Below are positions 1 through 11,949 of a stretch of 64,000 bases of DNA, piece after piece (the first letter of the stretch is position 1; every line of letters starts with the position of its first letter). The stretch is from positions 7,583,547-7,647,546 of the forward strand of contig OZ025210.1 of the NCBI GenBank assembly GCA_964019055.1, in the 5' to 3' direction. The notes under the pieces were generated by a model. The model made no database searches and was not told the origin of the DNA. It saw only the letters and a list, made by a program, of their open reading frames with translations. The translations under genes and the position numbers were made by a program. This DNA is from Anthopleura xanthogrammica. Lineage: Eukaryota > Cnidaria > Anthozoa > Actiniaria > Actiniidae.

Positions 1-826
1 TAGGGGAAAGCAATAATTCAGGGGAGACCGAGAATATGGAAGAGGGATAAGGGGTTGGTGGGGGGAGGGGGTATTATAGGAGCCAGGGAAGATAAGCTTG
101 TAGATAGGAGGAAGGTGTGTGAGGGCATAGGATGAAGCACCTTCAGTTAGTGGGTCTTACAAACTGAGGAGAATTGAATGGAAAATGGGAATCAAGAGAG
201 AGAAATTTGGAAAGTATTCAGGAGATGGAAGGAAAATGGGAATGGTTAAGAAGTACAAGTGCCTTAAATATGTGAGAAATGAAAAAATGGAAAACTGATA
301 GTGAGAGGAGTTTTATAAGGTGGAGGGGTAACTAAGTTGAGAAATAGGAAATATAATAAATGGTTTGTATTGAAATGTTTTTCTCTCTTCCCTTCTTAAA
401 ATACATGTATTCTATTCCTTTCTTTTTTGTAATAACAGGAGAGCAAAAAAGAAAAGGAAACACTAAATAACAAAGTTTTCTCATATGTCTTGGCATTCCA
501 TTGGTTATCAGTATAAAATCTTGGTGTTTTGAAAATAATGCCATAGTTTTTCAGAACTCATCAAATGATATCAAAACAACTGAAAGCTTTTTGAAAAAGG
601 ACAGAATTATCGCCAAAGCATGCAGAATTATTTACGAATTATAGTAATTACAAGTATTAAGCTGAAATAAGCTTAGTGTTTACAAACTCGACAATTTAGA
701 CTGATTAATTATATATTTCTGGATTGCTCATTTGGATGAAACTAGAGCCGAATGAAGACGCTTCAAAGTATAACGAGTACAGATAATTTCTTATTTTAGT
801 GCCGATTGAAAATTGAGTAAATTATG
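1..826. other. Left flank without a recognisable gene
   Basis: The first 350 bases are purine-rich (G/A) on the plus strand. The remainder is AT-rich. I see no exon with convincing splice borders on either strand. The minus-strand CRD gene whose exon lies at 833-1284 should continue leftward, so this stretch is probably its intron. Confidence 0.5.
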
Positions 827-832
827 ACTTAC

Positions 833-1284
833 CATCGTCAGGTAAATTGAATCCAGGAGGCTCAAAGCAGCGATCAAGATAGCCACCATAAGGGTTATCC
901 TTCTTTGGTAACAGCTGACACATCCCAATGACTACTTCTTGATGATAGTCTCGAATCTGATTTCCACATTTGCCATTGAATTCATCACAAACTCTTCTAC
1001 ATGGTAAATATGGACCGTCTATATTGGAGACACAACGTGGGATGTATGCCGAACAGATCATCAAGTTAGCATACGCTGAACAAGAATCAAAATATTTAAT
1101 CAAGGTTTTTACAGTCTTTAAAGCGTAATCAAATTGCGATTGATGTAGGAATTTAACAGTTGTCCCATAGCCACAGAGCTGTTCCAAAGTTTTGTTGAAA
1201 GGAGCACAAACATCGAGAGACGAACTTGGTTTAAAACCAAACACTGCCAAAGCAAAACAGATGGCGAAGAACTTGATAGAGCAC
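833..1284 (-). CDS. Frizzled-type cysteine-rich domain exon of a second, partial CRD gene
   Basis: The exon encodes about 150 residues: a hydrophobic stretch (FFAICFALAVFGF, likely the signal-peptide core) and then a complete Frizzled-like CRD. It has ten cysteines in the usual order, including the PCRRVC block, which matches PCRSLC/PCRSVC of Frizzled CRDs. The exon ends at a strong donor (GATG|GTAAGT) in phase 1, as do the CRD exons of the neighbouring gene at 3760-9701. It is closest to that gene's type-A CRDs: both end in an MC..LLP segment followed by a PxGFN motif. The gene runs off the left edge, so the number of CRDs and the anchoring are unknown. The acceptor at 1285 needs an upstream exon in phase 2. 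Frizzled CRDs bind Wnt lipids or other ligands; the ligand here is unknown. Confidence 0.82.
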
Positions 1285-1910
1285 CTGTTAAGTCAATAAA
1301 CAAATGAATTACCAAATAGCAAAGAATTCATCTCGAATTTCACACATAAAACTTGTGAATTCGATTTTGTTTACACAAAAGACCTTAAATTGCCAACAGA
1401 AATGTCCAAGCTTCGACCAAACGACAGCTAGCCAAAACAAAATAAGCTTAGCTTACTTAAGACTTACATTTTAAATTTTCCCAGGGAATTTCACAGACTT
1501 TTCAGCTTTTTAAGCTGTTTACTTGCTAATACTTTGTTTGCTTATAGGATTGTGAAATCTCAAGATCATCATTTGACCTCCTGAAGGTGGTTCTTTTGAG
1601 AGAAATTCGGTTAAACTTTCTAATGAATCATCGATGAAAAATTCACTCGCCCTTGCTTTGCTTACTGTTATGCAAATGAATGAATTTCAAACACGTCAAA
1701 AGCAAATCAAACGATAAAAGAAAGGCTTATTATCTATGGTTGGTCATGTGTTACGAAACATTCCTTTTGTTCAAAAATACTTTGTTATTCATATTCAACC
1801 GTTATGTATATATGATTATGAGCAAGTTCAATGTTTAGTGTACGGATATTCGTGTACCATTCGTTGATTCAGTTTTGTAACAGAGCTCGTGTCATATACC
1901 TGCTACTAAC

Positions 1911-1942
1911 ACCACAGGTAGCCCAAGCATGGTTTTAACCAT
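1911..1942 (-). CDS. Candidate first exon (start codon, signal-peptide N-terminus) of the left CRD gene
   Basis: On the minus strand an ATG at 1942 opens MVKTMLGLPVV, then GT|GTTAGT. Splicing in phase 2 to the acceptor at 1285 gives an in-frame hydrophobic leader that runs into the CRD. The alternative and stronger-looking donor a few bases on (GCAG|GTATAT) is in the wrong phase. This is a guess from the phase and the hydrophobic N-terminus. Confidence 0.28.
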
Positions 1943-3759
1943 TAAAAATTAGCACTTTGTATTCACCGGTTCTTTACACCGTGTACAAAATATTTTGGTT
2001 CATTAAAATCACACTCAAACTCAAGACACAGACTCAAGACTAAAAAGAAAAATAGAGTTGGTTGGAAAACGGCAAGCAAAGCGTTTATTATAGAGATGTT
2101 AATTATTTTGCAAGATTAATTTGAAAAGTTATTGACGCTCAAAGAATGCAATACGTTGCTCAAAGAATGCAATATGTTGCTCAAAGATTGCAATACGGTT
2201 GATTGAAGTCATACGAAATCAATATTTTGTTGTAAGTTACGAGAGAGACGGGAGGACGGGGGTGCGTGGAGGGGGAGGGGGGGGGGGAGAGGCAAGCGGG
2301 ACAGGGAACGTTTCGTAATCAAGATTTTTTTGTATACTCGGCGCTTTTCACTGGTTTTGAAACTTTACTTACGTCATAACGCATTTTTGCGTCATTAACA
2401 CCTTGGTTGAATCAAACAATTTACACGTCACGTTTTAATGTTCATGGCCTTTATTTACACAGGTGTAAGATTTTAATTATGATCCTATATAGTTATCAAG
2501 TGCTTTACTGTATTTTGGTGAGTAGGAGATTATACATACAAGAATTTGTTATAGGGCCCCACATTTTTGAAAGCCCGAATAATTCAAATATTTGAGGATA
2601 ATATGACTCAGTTATATTTATGAATATCATTATAATCGACCAAAGATCGACAATCCCTACTATAGATTCAGACGTCGAACCACCATCGCACCTTATTCAG
2701 TCGATCCACTTAAATATTTTGAAGCCAAGCATTTAGCAATAAATTATACATAAAAACAATTAACTAATTAATAAATTAATGTTTGCTTTAGGATCAACTC
2801 ATTAGAGAGTTCGTCATTTGAATCAGAGTCGATCTAAAGTCGGAATCTTTAATACAGCGCTTTTCATATTTCTGCGACCTACCGATTCCAGACGTCTGGC
2901 GTTTTAGCTTCCGTCAATCAAATTTACGACGGGCCGAGTTCATTCCGATCACGAACGATAAAGAAATTCCCGTCTGAAAATGGCTGTCTAGTCAAGGGAA
3001 TTTCTTTATCGCTCGATCGGAATGAACTCGGCTCGTCGTAAATTTGATTGACGGAAGCCAAAACGCTAGACGTCTTATCTCAGTTAAGTCGCGGAACTAT
3101 GAAAACCGCTGTAACTGCTGGGTCGACCTTACACTGTGTCAAATATAGCGGAGATAGTGTTTTAAAAAAAAAATGGATCTAGCAAAAGTTCCAAAAGAAT
3201 GGCTTTGCATACATAGATCAGGGAGGACAGAGGGTTGACCACACCTCCTTGACTCTATACCTAACATAATTAATGAAATGAAATCCAATATTGCTGATAA
3301 TCGATTAAAAGCATAAATATAAGCCAATTTCAAAAAAGGTTGTCGGAACCAATATAGGCGATAGGCGATAGGTCATTCCAAGACGGAAAGGAATTATGGG
3401 CATACATCTAAACACGAATTTAAAATTGTTTTGTCGACTACAAACAGCACTAAATATCTCAACAATAACCTCCACATTATTGACGAGAATAGTAATAAAA
3501 TAATAGTCATTTAAGCTATTTTGGGAACATGGAATGTAGGGACGGCGGAGCACATGATTACTGATTATGAGTGGGGGACTAGAAAGTTTTTTTCTTTTTT
3601 TGGAAGCACATTTTAAACTTGAGGGGGAGGGGGGGGGGGCTAAAGCACTCCCCCCGGCTCCGCTGTCTCTGTGAATAATCTCCTATCACTTATCGCCTGT
3701 GTTGCCTTTTGCTCCGGTAATCTTTTTTGAAACTACTTTCCTTGAGTTGTCATGTACAT
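1943..3759. other. Intergenic interval between the two CRD genes
   Basis: No exon is recognised on either strand. The interval holds a G-rich run near 2255-2300, a short repeated phrase around 2130-2200 (three copies of a roughly 25-base unit beginning with gctcaaag), the large hairpin at 2891-3074 and a second G-rich run near 3620-3640. Confidence 0.5.
2891..3074. repeat. Long inverted repeat (MITE-like hairpin)
   Basis: Two arms of about 80 bases, starting and ending in gacgtc, are near-perfect reverse complements around a loop of about 24 bases. This is the form of a foldback element or a non-autonomous DNA transposon. No coding capacity is present. Confidence 0.8.
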
Positions 3760-3926
3760 TCATGTTTCTTTACCCTCGATGTTGTGAAGCTCTTTTGGTT
3801 CGAAGGGCTTCTTTTGTTTTTTCAATCTGTAGTACAACACACCTACGATTACTAGGACTGTGACAATGATTAAAGCAAAGACAATGCCAACAATCAAGCC
3901 TGCTTTCGATCCACCATTATTACCGC
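3760..3926 (-). CDS. Exon 5: transmembrane helix, cytoplasmic tail and stop
   Basis: The acceptor AATTCACAG|GCGG sits in phase 1. The translation is a Gly/Asn linker, a helix of about 23 hydrophobic residues ([20 protein letters not shown]), the stop-transfer basics YYRLKKQKK and an acidic end (HNIEGKET), with TGA at 3762-3760. Confidence 0.85.
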
Positions 3927-6900
3927 CTGTGAATTGAAAAAATTGAAAAAAACTAAAACTAACGAAAAGATAAATGAACGAATGAATGAATGAATGAATG
4001 AATGAATGAATGAATGAATGAATGAATGAATGAATGAATGAATGAATGAATGAATGAATGAATGAATGAATGAATGAATGAATGAATGAAATAATGAATA
4101 AATGAATGAATGAATGAATGAATGAATGAATGAATGAATGAATGAATGAATGAAATAATGAATGAATGAATGAATGAAAGAAGAAAAATAAATGAATGAA
4201 TGAAGAAAAATAAATGAATGAACGAAGAAAAATAAATGAATGAACGAAGAAAAATAAATGAACGGACGAAAGAACAATGAATGAATGAATGAAATGAATG
4301 AATGAATGAATGAATGAATGAATGAATGAATGAATGAATGAATGAATGAATGAATGAATGAATGAATGAATGAATGAATGAATGAATGAATGAATGAATG
4401 AATGAATGAATGAATGAATGAATGAATGAATGGATAGATGGATGGATGGATGAATGTATGAATGTATGAATGTATGAATGTATGAATGAATGAATGAATG
4501 AATGAATGAATGAATGAATGAATGTATGAATGTATGAATGTATGAATGTATGAATGTATGAATGTATGAATGTATGAATGTATGAATGTATGAATGTATG
4601 AATGTATGAATGTATGAATGTATGAATGTATGAATGTATGAATGTATGAATGTATGAATGTATGAATGTATGAATGTATGAATGTATGAATGTATGAATG
4701 TATGAATGTATGAATGTATGAATGTATGAATGTATGAATGTATGAATGTATGAATGTATGAATGTATGAATGTATGAATGTATGAATGTATGAATGTATG
4801 AATGTATGAATGTATGAATGTATGAATGTATGAATGTATGAATGTATGAATGTATGAATGTATGAATGAATGAATGAATGAATGAATGGATAGATGGATG
4901 GATGGATGAATCAATGAATGAAGGGAATCGGATGAATGAATGAATAAAAATGAAATTAATGAAAGAATGAGTGAGTGAGTGAGCGAGTGATGAATAAATG
5001 AATGAATGATTAATAATAAGGGACGAATTTAAAAAGTTAGGAACAGTGGTGTTTTCACATACAAGGGAACAATAAATTTTTTTAACTTCCATTCATTATA
5101 TCTATCTATAGTATTTCAGCTCACCACCCACTTGTTGCTTGATTCTACTCAGTTTTACTCAGCATACAAGTGCAGCCGGATCCAAAAACGTTTTTTCCTT
5201 GATAAGCTACGTAAGGTGAGCAAACGTTTAAACCCATAAAGTAAAGGGAGCAGAATTGTTTTTCTCACAGAGACGACAAGAACTTCAAAACTCAAAGCTG
5301 CATGAAGTGCATAGCCAGTGCCCAACCTTTCATTGGTGTGCACATGCAGTAAGTTGTTGTGTGATCGTTTCTATGTGAATAGAATCACTTGATTCTCTTT
5401 CTGTTTTGAGGGTTTTTTCGTGTTTCTCCGGACTTTAATCGTAAAAATTACTTTATAAATCCCAAATTGATTGCAGCAGGGAATAAAGGTTTGTTAGTTA
5501 GCAGTAACAGTGATCAAGTGTGACAACCCGTTACTTTGGCCTAGCGTCCATCAAAGTTAGTCTTACCTGATGTTTTTTTGTTACTTTCATTTTTAATGTG
5601 ACGCAGTGGTACGGGAAATGTACTTGTCGTGCACATACCATGAACACCTTTTTCTTCTGGTAAAAATTCACAGTCAGCGAGAGGAATGGAAAATGCTTTA
5701 AACATATCCTTGCAATCTTCAAGTACTTTTTTACACATCCAGCGACAAGGAAGAGCCACAGAAAGACCCTTGGTAGAATTCGAGCTGCATGGCGGGAGTC
5801 TGGTATAACAGAAGAACCTTTCGACGTAGGGTGAGCATTTGGTAGCAATGACTAACTGCATCAAATTGTTTTTGACTTTCATCTGATCCGATAGCGTGAG
5901 GAATGTTCTGTTGTAGTGAAGATCCCTCGCACAAGGGTTATGTGAATTGGAAATTGGAAAACAGACTTCTCTTTGGTAAGCTAAAACACAAGAAACGGAA
6001 GTCGTAAGTGGTTTTGTACACTTTTTGAGGCACGGATGATGTGCCAACACACTCCCTCCAACCCCTGTAGTTATAGGTTTGGTCCCCGACTGAACGCGCC
6101 CGATGCGTGAGCCGAGTAGAGTTGCTTGTTGGTTCTTACTTCTAGTCAAAAATCAATTTGTTAGTTTTTGGGGGATTAGTAAAAACCATCTCCTGTAATT
6201 CCGTAAGACAGCTAATCTTTGTGTGTAGCACATCCCCAGAAAAAGAAAACAGCAGCTTGGTATTAGAAAGGAGGTAGAGTTTCAGCTCATGATATGAAAT
6301 ATAAGAGAAATGGCATTAAACACAAATACAATTATTAACTTAGGGTTTGTAATAGAAAATAAACTGGAAAGCAAGAACGTGTTGTCCAGTACATTTCCCC
6401 ATACAAATCCTAAAAACTATTTTGTTTTGTATTTGATGATTTCTCCTCTGTCACACACTATCCGCTGAAAGTCCTGAACCTTCACCTTCTTATTAATAAT
6501 ATCCAGGTGCTCTTTCCATTTCTGGAGTTTTTTTTTTTGGCATGACTGGTTAGTAAAAATGGCCTCGGTTAACTCCGTCACGTCCAAATACAAGGGAGGT
6601 GACATAAAGTAGTTTTCGTGTGACTTTGAAAAACTTACGGCCTTACCGTGACCGTTCAGTGTCGTGCCGTGTATGGAAATATTCGACATTCGGTGCCGTG
6701 TTCGCGCCACGCCGTAACCGTGCCGTGAGTCGTGACTTTTCACGCTCATACGAAATATCTGCTGTAACTCTACCATGAATACTTGCGTACCTTCAGACTT
6801 CGGTTGAAAATTATCTGGAATGAAACAAGGCATTTCACGTGTACAATTCAAAGGCAACAGGTCACATAACCCCACCATCAAGCCATGCTGCGCAGCAAGT

Positions 6901-8084
6901 CTTAACTGAACTTCGCAATCTCGTACGAATTGATGACAAACAATGCGGCAAGGAAGTACTGGCTTGGACGAACACGTTCTTTCGTCACATTTTGGTACAA
7001 AAACGGAACAGAGGATTGTCTGTGTGAGCTTGGAACATCGGGACAAAAGTGGCACAGAGAAAAGAGATTTTGCTTTGACCTCTTGATAGGGCTTGCCATC
7101 GATGTCGTGAAAATGGAAGGTTTTCCTGTAACCTGCATTTTCGCAGTGTTTGATTGTCACAGGTGCACACTTCTTGCATTCTAAAGAAAAATATTTGATG
7201 TGAAGTTTATTAACACATTACGTGATAAGATAGATAAATCGGACTTAAAAGATCGATCGAGAAATAAGCTATTAGTAATTGGATGGATGCACATGGGATG
7301 GATGGATGGATGGATGGATGGGTGGGTGGGTGGGTGGGTGGGTGAATGAATGGATGGATGGATGGATGGATGGATGGATGGATGGATGGATGGATGAATA
7401 AATGGGTGGATGGAAGGATGGATGGATGAATCAGTGGATGAATACATGGTTTGGTTGGAAAAACGAATGTAAGGATTAATTTGAAATGAAGCTAACTGGT
7501 TTATAAAAACTGTAAATGGCTGTGACTGGTGGATGTGAAAAAATAATTACCTGGATAACTTGTTGGGATATACATTGTTGGACATATTGGTATAGAGGGA
7601 GTCGTGACTAGTTTAGGCCAAGGAGCTGGCCACTTTGTAAGCGTACAAAGTCCATTAGAGCTAACGCTATCAGGATACAGGATGTCACAATCACTCTGTG
7701 GAATACCAAAAGTTTTGAAAGCATCTTTGCAAGCGTTATTGATCTCGTTGCAAAGTGACTTGCAAGGCACTTGAACCGTGGTCGTGTTGCCATCAAAGCA
7801 AGGAGGAAATCTTGTAAAGCACGTAAATTTCTCAGCATTGGGCGAACAATTCGTAGCAATGATCCCTTGCAGAATGTGGGCATTTGAATGAGATTGAGTG
7901 GTATTGGAAACAAAGGTATAATTATAATGAAGATCATCACTGCACTGTTGGATCCCAACCTTGTGGCAGACATTCTTATTGACCCCTAAATTAATCAAGA
8001 GAAAAATATTTTAAATTTGGAAGATTGCAAAGATGTCCCCAATTAGTTGTATAAACTAAATACATAGACACCTAAATAAAGTTA

Positions 8085-8127
<43 letters not shown>

Positions 8128-9701
8128 CATTATTATTATAAAGAATACCATAGACCTTTTCTAAGATAGCAAACATGGTACATTGTGGTCTAGATTCAGT
8201 ACAAAGATCTTCTGTCCATCATTCCTTATATGGTGTTGTTGGTACCGAAGCTAGACCACATTGAAGTCTATAACGAGAATAAGACCACAGGAAGCCCAAA
8301 CTCCGAAGCCACAGATAGCTGAGTCTTGGAAGTCTGTGGCTTTTTGAACTCAGAAAAGGCCTATGTTATGCATGGACTGAATTAAGTATACTGACAAAAC
8401 TGATGAGGGTTATAACAATGATACTCTGTTGTCATGTCATGTACCATGTGTCAGTGCAGCTGTTCGTTCATTCCACTGCAAGATTTTTTGTGCCTTACAG
8501 CTTTATTATCAATCATAACCAATGTCATCCGTTAGAAGATGGCAACACAAATATATTAATCTCCCAAACCCTCTAAATTCATCATGTGTTTACATTTTTG
8601 TGATCATCGAACTGTAAAATAGGTAGGTATTCCCTTGGTCATGCAAAAATACAAAAAATACCCTTGCCTTGGTTGCCTATCATATCAATAACTAGAATAA
8701 ACAATGTATGTTATGATGCCTAATCAGAATGTGAATTCGGTGTTATCAAAATAGCTTATATAAATATTTCACATCTGAGCGACTATGTGAGCTTTAGATG
8801 TCATCGGGAAGCCAGATGACTAAATGCAGTTTATTGATAATTTTGGCAGGGAAAATACGAAGTAAGCATGGCAAGCCTTAAAAAACTCATGAACATTTAA
8901 TGAGAGCACAATAGAATCAAATATCATCTTCATTTCCATAAACTTTAACTAGGATTTTCTCTGCCAAACTTGGTTCATTCTTAAAAAAATCAGTCGAACA
9001 TGTGAACATACACCTAGAGGTTTTTTAAGCTGTTTAATAAACTCGTAGATCGTGTTTCATTATGCATTGGGTCTAAAACCACTCGGCTTCGCCTCGTGTT
9101 TTAAACCCAATAAAACACTCCTGCTCGTATATTAAACAGTACATAAACACTCGAGTATTAACCTACCACTTTTGGCTTGACTCATGTTGAATCCCTCAGG
9201 AAGAAAACAATCTTGAGTTCTGTTATTGTACTCGGGAAGAAGATCACACATTGCTGCCAACATCCCATGCATGGCAGCTAAGTTCAGCTGCTGGATACAT
9301 CTGTGTACGAAATCATTGCAAACACTTCGACAAGGAAGCACAGGTTTTGGAACTCCGGGAACACATTTAGGAAAGTGCAGAGAACACAGAACGGTCGCAC
9401 TGTATTTTGAACAGCTTTTAAGCAATGGCAGATGAACTAAGAGTTCTGCTCCTTTGACTTCTTGATATGGTTTGCCATTGATGGGAGAGAAAGGAGCTGT
9501 GAAGTTGTAACTAGCGGAAGTGTTGCAAGCAGGATGTGTTAGTCTCTCACATTGTTGTTGAAAACAGCTCACCGAAGACACCATGAAAATAACAGTAAAG
9601 AACAAATGTGGTAGTCCAGAATTCTTCCAAAGTGATGGTGATGCCGCCATATTCTTATTCCTTGTGTATTTTTGGACAAGAACAGCTTTCAAAGTCCTCA
9701 A
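3760..9701 (-). CDS. Membrane protein with four tandem Frizzled-type CRDs
   Basis: Five exons (9701-9167, 7985-7551, 7180-6791, 5980-5567, 3926-3760) join in phase 1 throughout and give about 646 residues, or 629 from the internal ATG at 9650. Layout: a signal peptide (hydrophobic [14 protein letters not shown]), CRD-A1, CRD-B1, CRD-A2, CRD-B2, a Gly/Asn linker, one transmembrane helix and a tail of about 28 residues beginning YYRLKKQKK. Each CRD has ten cysteines in Frizzled order. There is no 7TM domain, so this is not a Frizzled receptor; it is a single-pass type I protein that may bind Wnt-like or other ligands. Each internal CRD exon is a multiple of three in length, so exons can be duplicated or skipped without shifting frame. 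The intron before the last exon carries a large TGAA array. No orthologue symbol is assigned. Confidence 0.85.
3971..4995. repeat. (TGAA)n / (TGTATGAA)n microsatellite array
   Basis: About 1 kb of tetranucleotide TGAA repeats, with an inner block at about 4451-4865 where the unit has become the octamer TGTATGAA. TGGA and GAAGAAAAATAAA variants interrupt it. It lies inside the last intron of the four-CRD gene. The Ser-Phe-Ile-His-type open frames through it are an artefact of the repeat. Confidence 0.97.
5567..5980 (-). CDS. Exon 4: CRD-B2
   Basis: Acceptor TTTTAG|CTTAC, donor TCAG|GTAAGA, phase 1-1, 414 nt. The type-B CRD has FCYTRLPPC and LPCRWMC. It matches exon 2 and so completes the second A-B cassette. 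A Lys/Asn-rich spacer leads to the transmembrane exon. Confidence 0.85.
6791..7180 (-). CDS. Exon 3: CRD-A2
   Basis: Acceptor CTTTAG|AATGC, donor GAAG|GTACGC, phase 1-1, 390 nt. The type-A CRD has [17 protein letters not shown] and LCDLLP, and closely matches exon 1. It has extra cysteines near its N-terminus (ECKKC). Confidence 0.85.
7266..7446. repeat. (GGAT)n / (GGGT)n microsatellite
   Basis: Tetranucleotide tract in the intron between CRD-B1 and CRD-A2. A pure GGGT block at about 7318-7342 sits within GGAT repeats. Confidence 0.95.
7551..7985 (-). CDS. Exon 2: CRD-B1
   Basis: Acceptor TTTAG|GGG, donor CCAG|GTAATT, phase 1 at both ends, 435 nt. It has ten cysteines, with TCFTRFPPC and VPCKSLC as the conserved blocks. 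It ends in a Pro/Thr-rich spacer after the last cysteine. It pairs with exon 4 (shared DLHYN and FPPC/LPPC motifs) rather than with its neighbours. Confidence 0.85.
8085..8140. repeat. (ATT)n microsatellite
   Basis: A run of about 17 ATT triplets with one interruption, in the first intron of the four-CRD gene. Confidence 0.95.
9167..9701 (-). CDS. Exon 1: signal peptide and CRD-A1
   Basis: The exon opens at the ATG at 9701 or at a second in-frame ATG at 9650, which gives a more typical signal peptide ([18 protein letters not shown]...). The CRD follows with [10 protein letters not shown] and PCRSVC, both classic Frizzled-CRD blocks. The donor is AGTG|GTAGGT in phase 1. The phrase [10 protein letters not shown] is almost repeated in CRD-A2 ([10 protein letters not shown]), which shows the two are duplicates. 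Confidence 0.85.
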
Positions 9702-10013
9702 AGCTCATCAAAACAACATTAACCACAGGAAGCCCAATGTATTTATTCAACCTTGTATTATTAAATATTCACGGCTAGATTTTTCTATCTACAATAGATT
9801 CTTAGTGCATACCACAAATCGATAAAACATTGTACCTCTGTTTATATCCTGGACAATGTTACGTATAACTGAGATTTGAATTTGGTTATGTATATTTTCA
9901 AAAATATTTTCAAAAATATTTTCACGTCCTTGTCATTCTGAGATGATGTGCGTGAACTTACGTGCGTAAAATACCAATATTAAAGTGTTTTTTTTTTTGT
10001 GCTATAAAAGAAT

Positions 10014-10076
10014 TTAGCCTGAGGTAACAGACGTCTTTTTGCTCCTCGCGAAAGGACGTCTGTTTTCTCAGGCTAA
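10014..10076. repeat. Short perfect-arm hairpin
   Basis: The left arm begins ttagcctgag and contains acagacgtc. The right arm ends ctcaggctaa and contains gacgtctgt. The loop is about 20 bases. It is probably a small foldback element. Confidence 0.7.
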
Positions 10077-10779
10077 AAAGAAGCTTGGAATTCCAGAAGG
10101 ATTTTGTAAAACCATTAATTCAACACGGAGGGATCAAGTTAGGCTAGAGAGGATGTAAGTACTTAGGGGCAAGCTGGCGCGCACTCTAAATAAAGCAGAA
10201 TTCATTAGACCTGCTAGACAAAGGGTCTGCGAATTTAAATTTTCTTTCCTCTTTCTAAGGCCAAACTGCATGGGTCTAAGAAGTCTAGGCCTCATGCAAA
10301 TGTTTTTATAGAAGGAATTAAAAAATGTTTCTACAACCTCAGTATTCCCACTAACTATGTCAAACTAAAGATAGCACCTTCTTTGTAATCTCGCTCAGCC
10401 AATTATATCCCTTGAAATTATACTTGAAATGAGTAGAGTCTGAGTACGAGAATGATTCTGTAATTATTACTCATCGAGTTAGTATCCTATCTATGCAAAA
10501 CCAACCGGATAAACAGGTTTTATATATAGGAAGCTTCACTAACTTTCAGTTTAGGACATGTGCACTATGGCGTCATTAACCTATACTGTGAGAATCCCTT
10601 GTTCAATTCATTAGCACCGACTGTCTTACTATTCTCACGAGGATATAAAAATTTGAATATGAATAAAAATTGGCGAAGCATTTTGGTAGTGGTGGCCAAA
10701 TGACGCCATCATACAAACGTCCTATTAGTACTTATTGCTAAACTGCTAGCTATTTATCATATGTAGCACGAATCGAACG

Positions 10780-10811
10780 GGAGGGGGGGGGGGGGGGGGG
10801 GAGGAGGGGGG
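10780..10811. repeat. Poly-G/poly-C run
   Basis: About 20 consecutive G followed by a G-rich stretch. It is a possible G-quadruplex former and also a likely site of assembly or length error. Confidence 0.9.
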
Positions 10812-11070
10812 AATGAGTCTAGGGAAAGACGAGTGAAAAGCACTAGAGCGAGAGAGCCATTGACATTATAATTTTGGTTTTAGTTCCCTCTAAAAATTCC
10901 GCTCCTAAGTCAGTTTTGTCTGGCCATCATATACTTCATCCATGGCTATGCATCGGGACGAAAAGTTTTGAAAAATGTACTTGAAAATATAGTCAATTTT
11001 CTACATACTAACAATGCTTGGAACCGTTACGTTGTGATTTTATAATGCTATACGTCGTTTGAAAGGATGA

Positions 11071-11226
11071 TAGACCTTTCTTTGCCTAACACCCTTTAAT
11101 GACCACAGAAAAATAGATGCAAGCCGAGGCTGGGGTTTTCTATCCATAATTTTACCGTATTGTCTACTCCAGCCTCGCCTTAAATCTATTTTCTGTGTTC
11201 ATTCAAGTGAATTAGGGAAAGGTCTA
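11071..11226. mobile_element. Inverted-repeat element, MITE-like
   Basis: Ends tagacctttctttgccta and ttagggaaaggtcta are inverted repeats. The inner parts also pair (cagaaaaatagat with atctattttctg, and gaggctgg with ccagcctc). It is about 156 bp and non-coding. Confidence 0.72.
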
Positions 11227-11949
11227 TTGAAATTCTATTCTAGTCGAACGTCGTAACCACCATTTTCCTTGAATCCACAGAGACATATCTGCCATGTTGG
11301 TTAAGTATAACCAACAAGAGAAGAATGACAAATCGTTTGTTAAATTCAATAAACATGGCGGTTATAAAAAAGCAAGTAAAACAACTTATCGACTCATCAA
11401 CACAATGCCTTTAAACGTACAAAAAGTAATAACAACTTCTTTTGGATGTGTTAAGGCGGGTGCCATCATTTTGACCCCAGTTACTAATATTAGTGTAAGT
11501 GGGTGTTTTTTATTTGTGCGTCAGTTTCTAAACGTATACTTGGTCTTTATTGCTATGCTTACAATTTTTTTGTTATGCCGGCTTGCCACACGATTGGATT
11601 ATTTTACACTGATCATAAATAGCCGCTTATCACATATCACAAGATAAGAAAAGATATAAACATTAGATTTTGGGATGCTTTCAATATTGTTATGACTAGA
11701 CAAAGTTACGATTGAATTGATTTCTGATCTATATTTATATACAACTTCAATGAAATGAAAGTGGGAATGGAAATATAAATGAAAAAGAAAATTCGTGAGG
11801 CATTCTGGTTGTGGGATTAAAATGAGGTCATCTTGTAAATGGTTTATTTTTCATCCCCCACGTCCTCCTACCCCTAAAATCACGAACACACTTGAACTAT
11901 AGTTTCTTGTTCGATCCTGTTAATTGTTCGATAGCCGCTATCATCACAA

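Noticed and set aside
3760..5092. Long minus-strand open frames of Ser-Phe-Ile-His repeats
   Set aside because: They are translations of the TGAA/TGTATGAA array. Only the last 167 bases (3760-3926), bounded by a proper acceptor, are kept as the TM exon.
7181..7447. Open frame of Ser-Ile-His-Pro repeats
   Set aside because: Caused by the GGAT microsatellite in an intron of the four-CRD gene.
11294..11647. 117-codon plus-strand open frame with a hydrophobic C-terminus
   Set aside because: No recognised domain, no promoter or splice support, and composition typical of AT-rich intergenic DNA.
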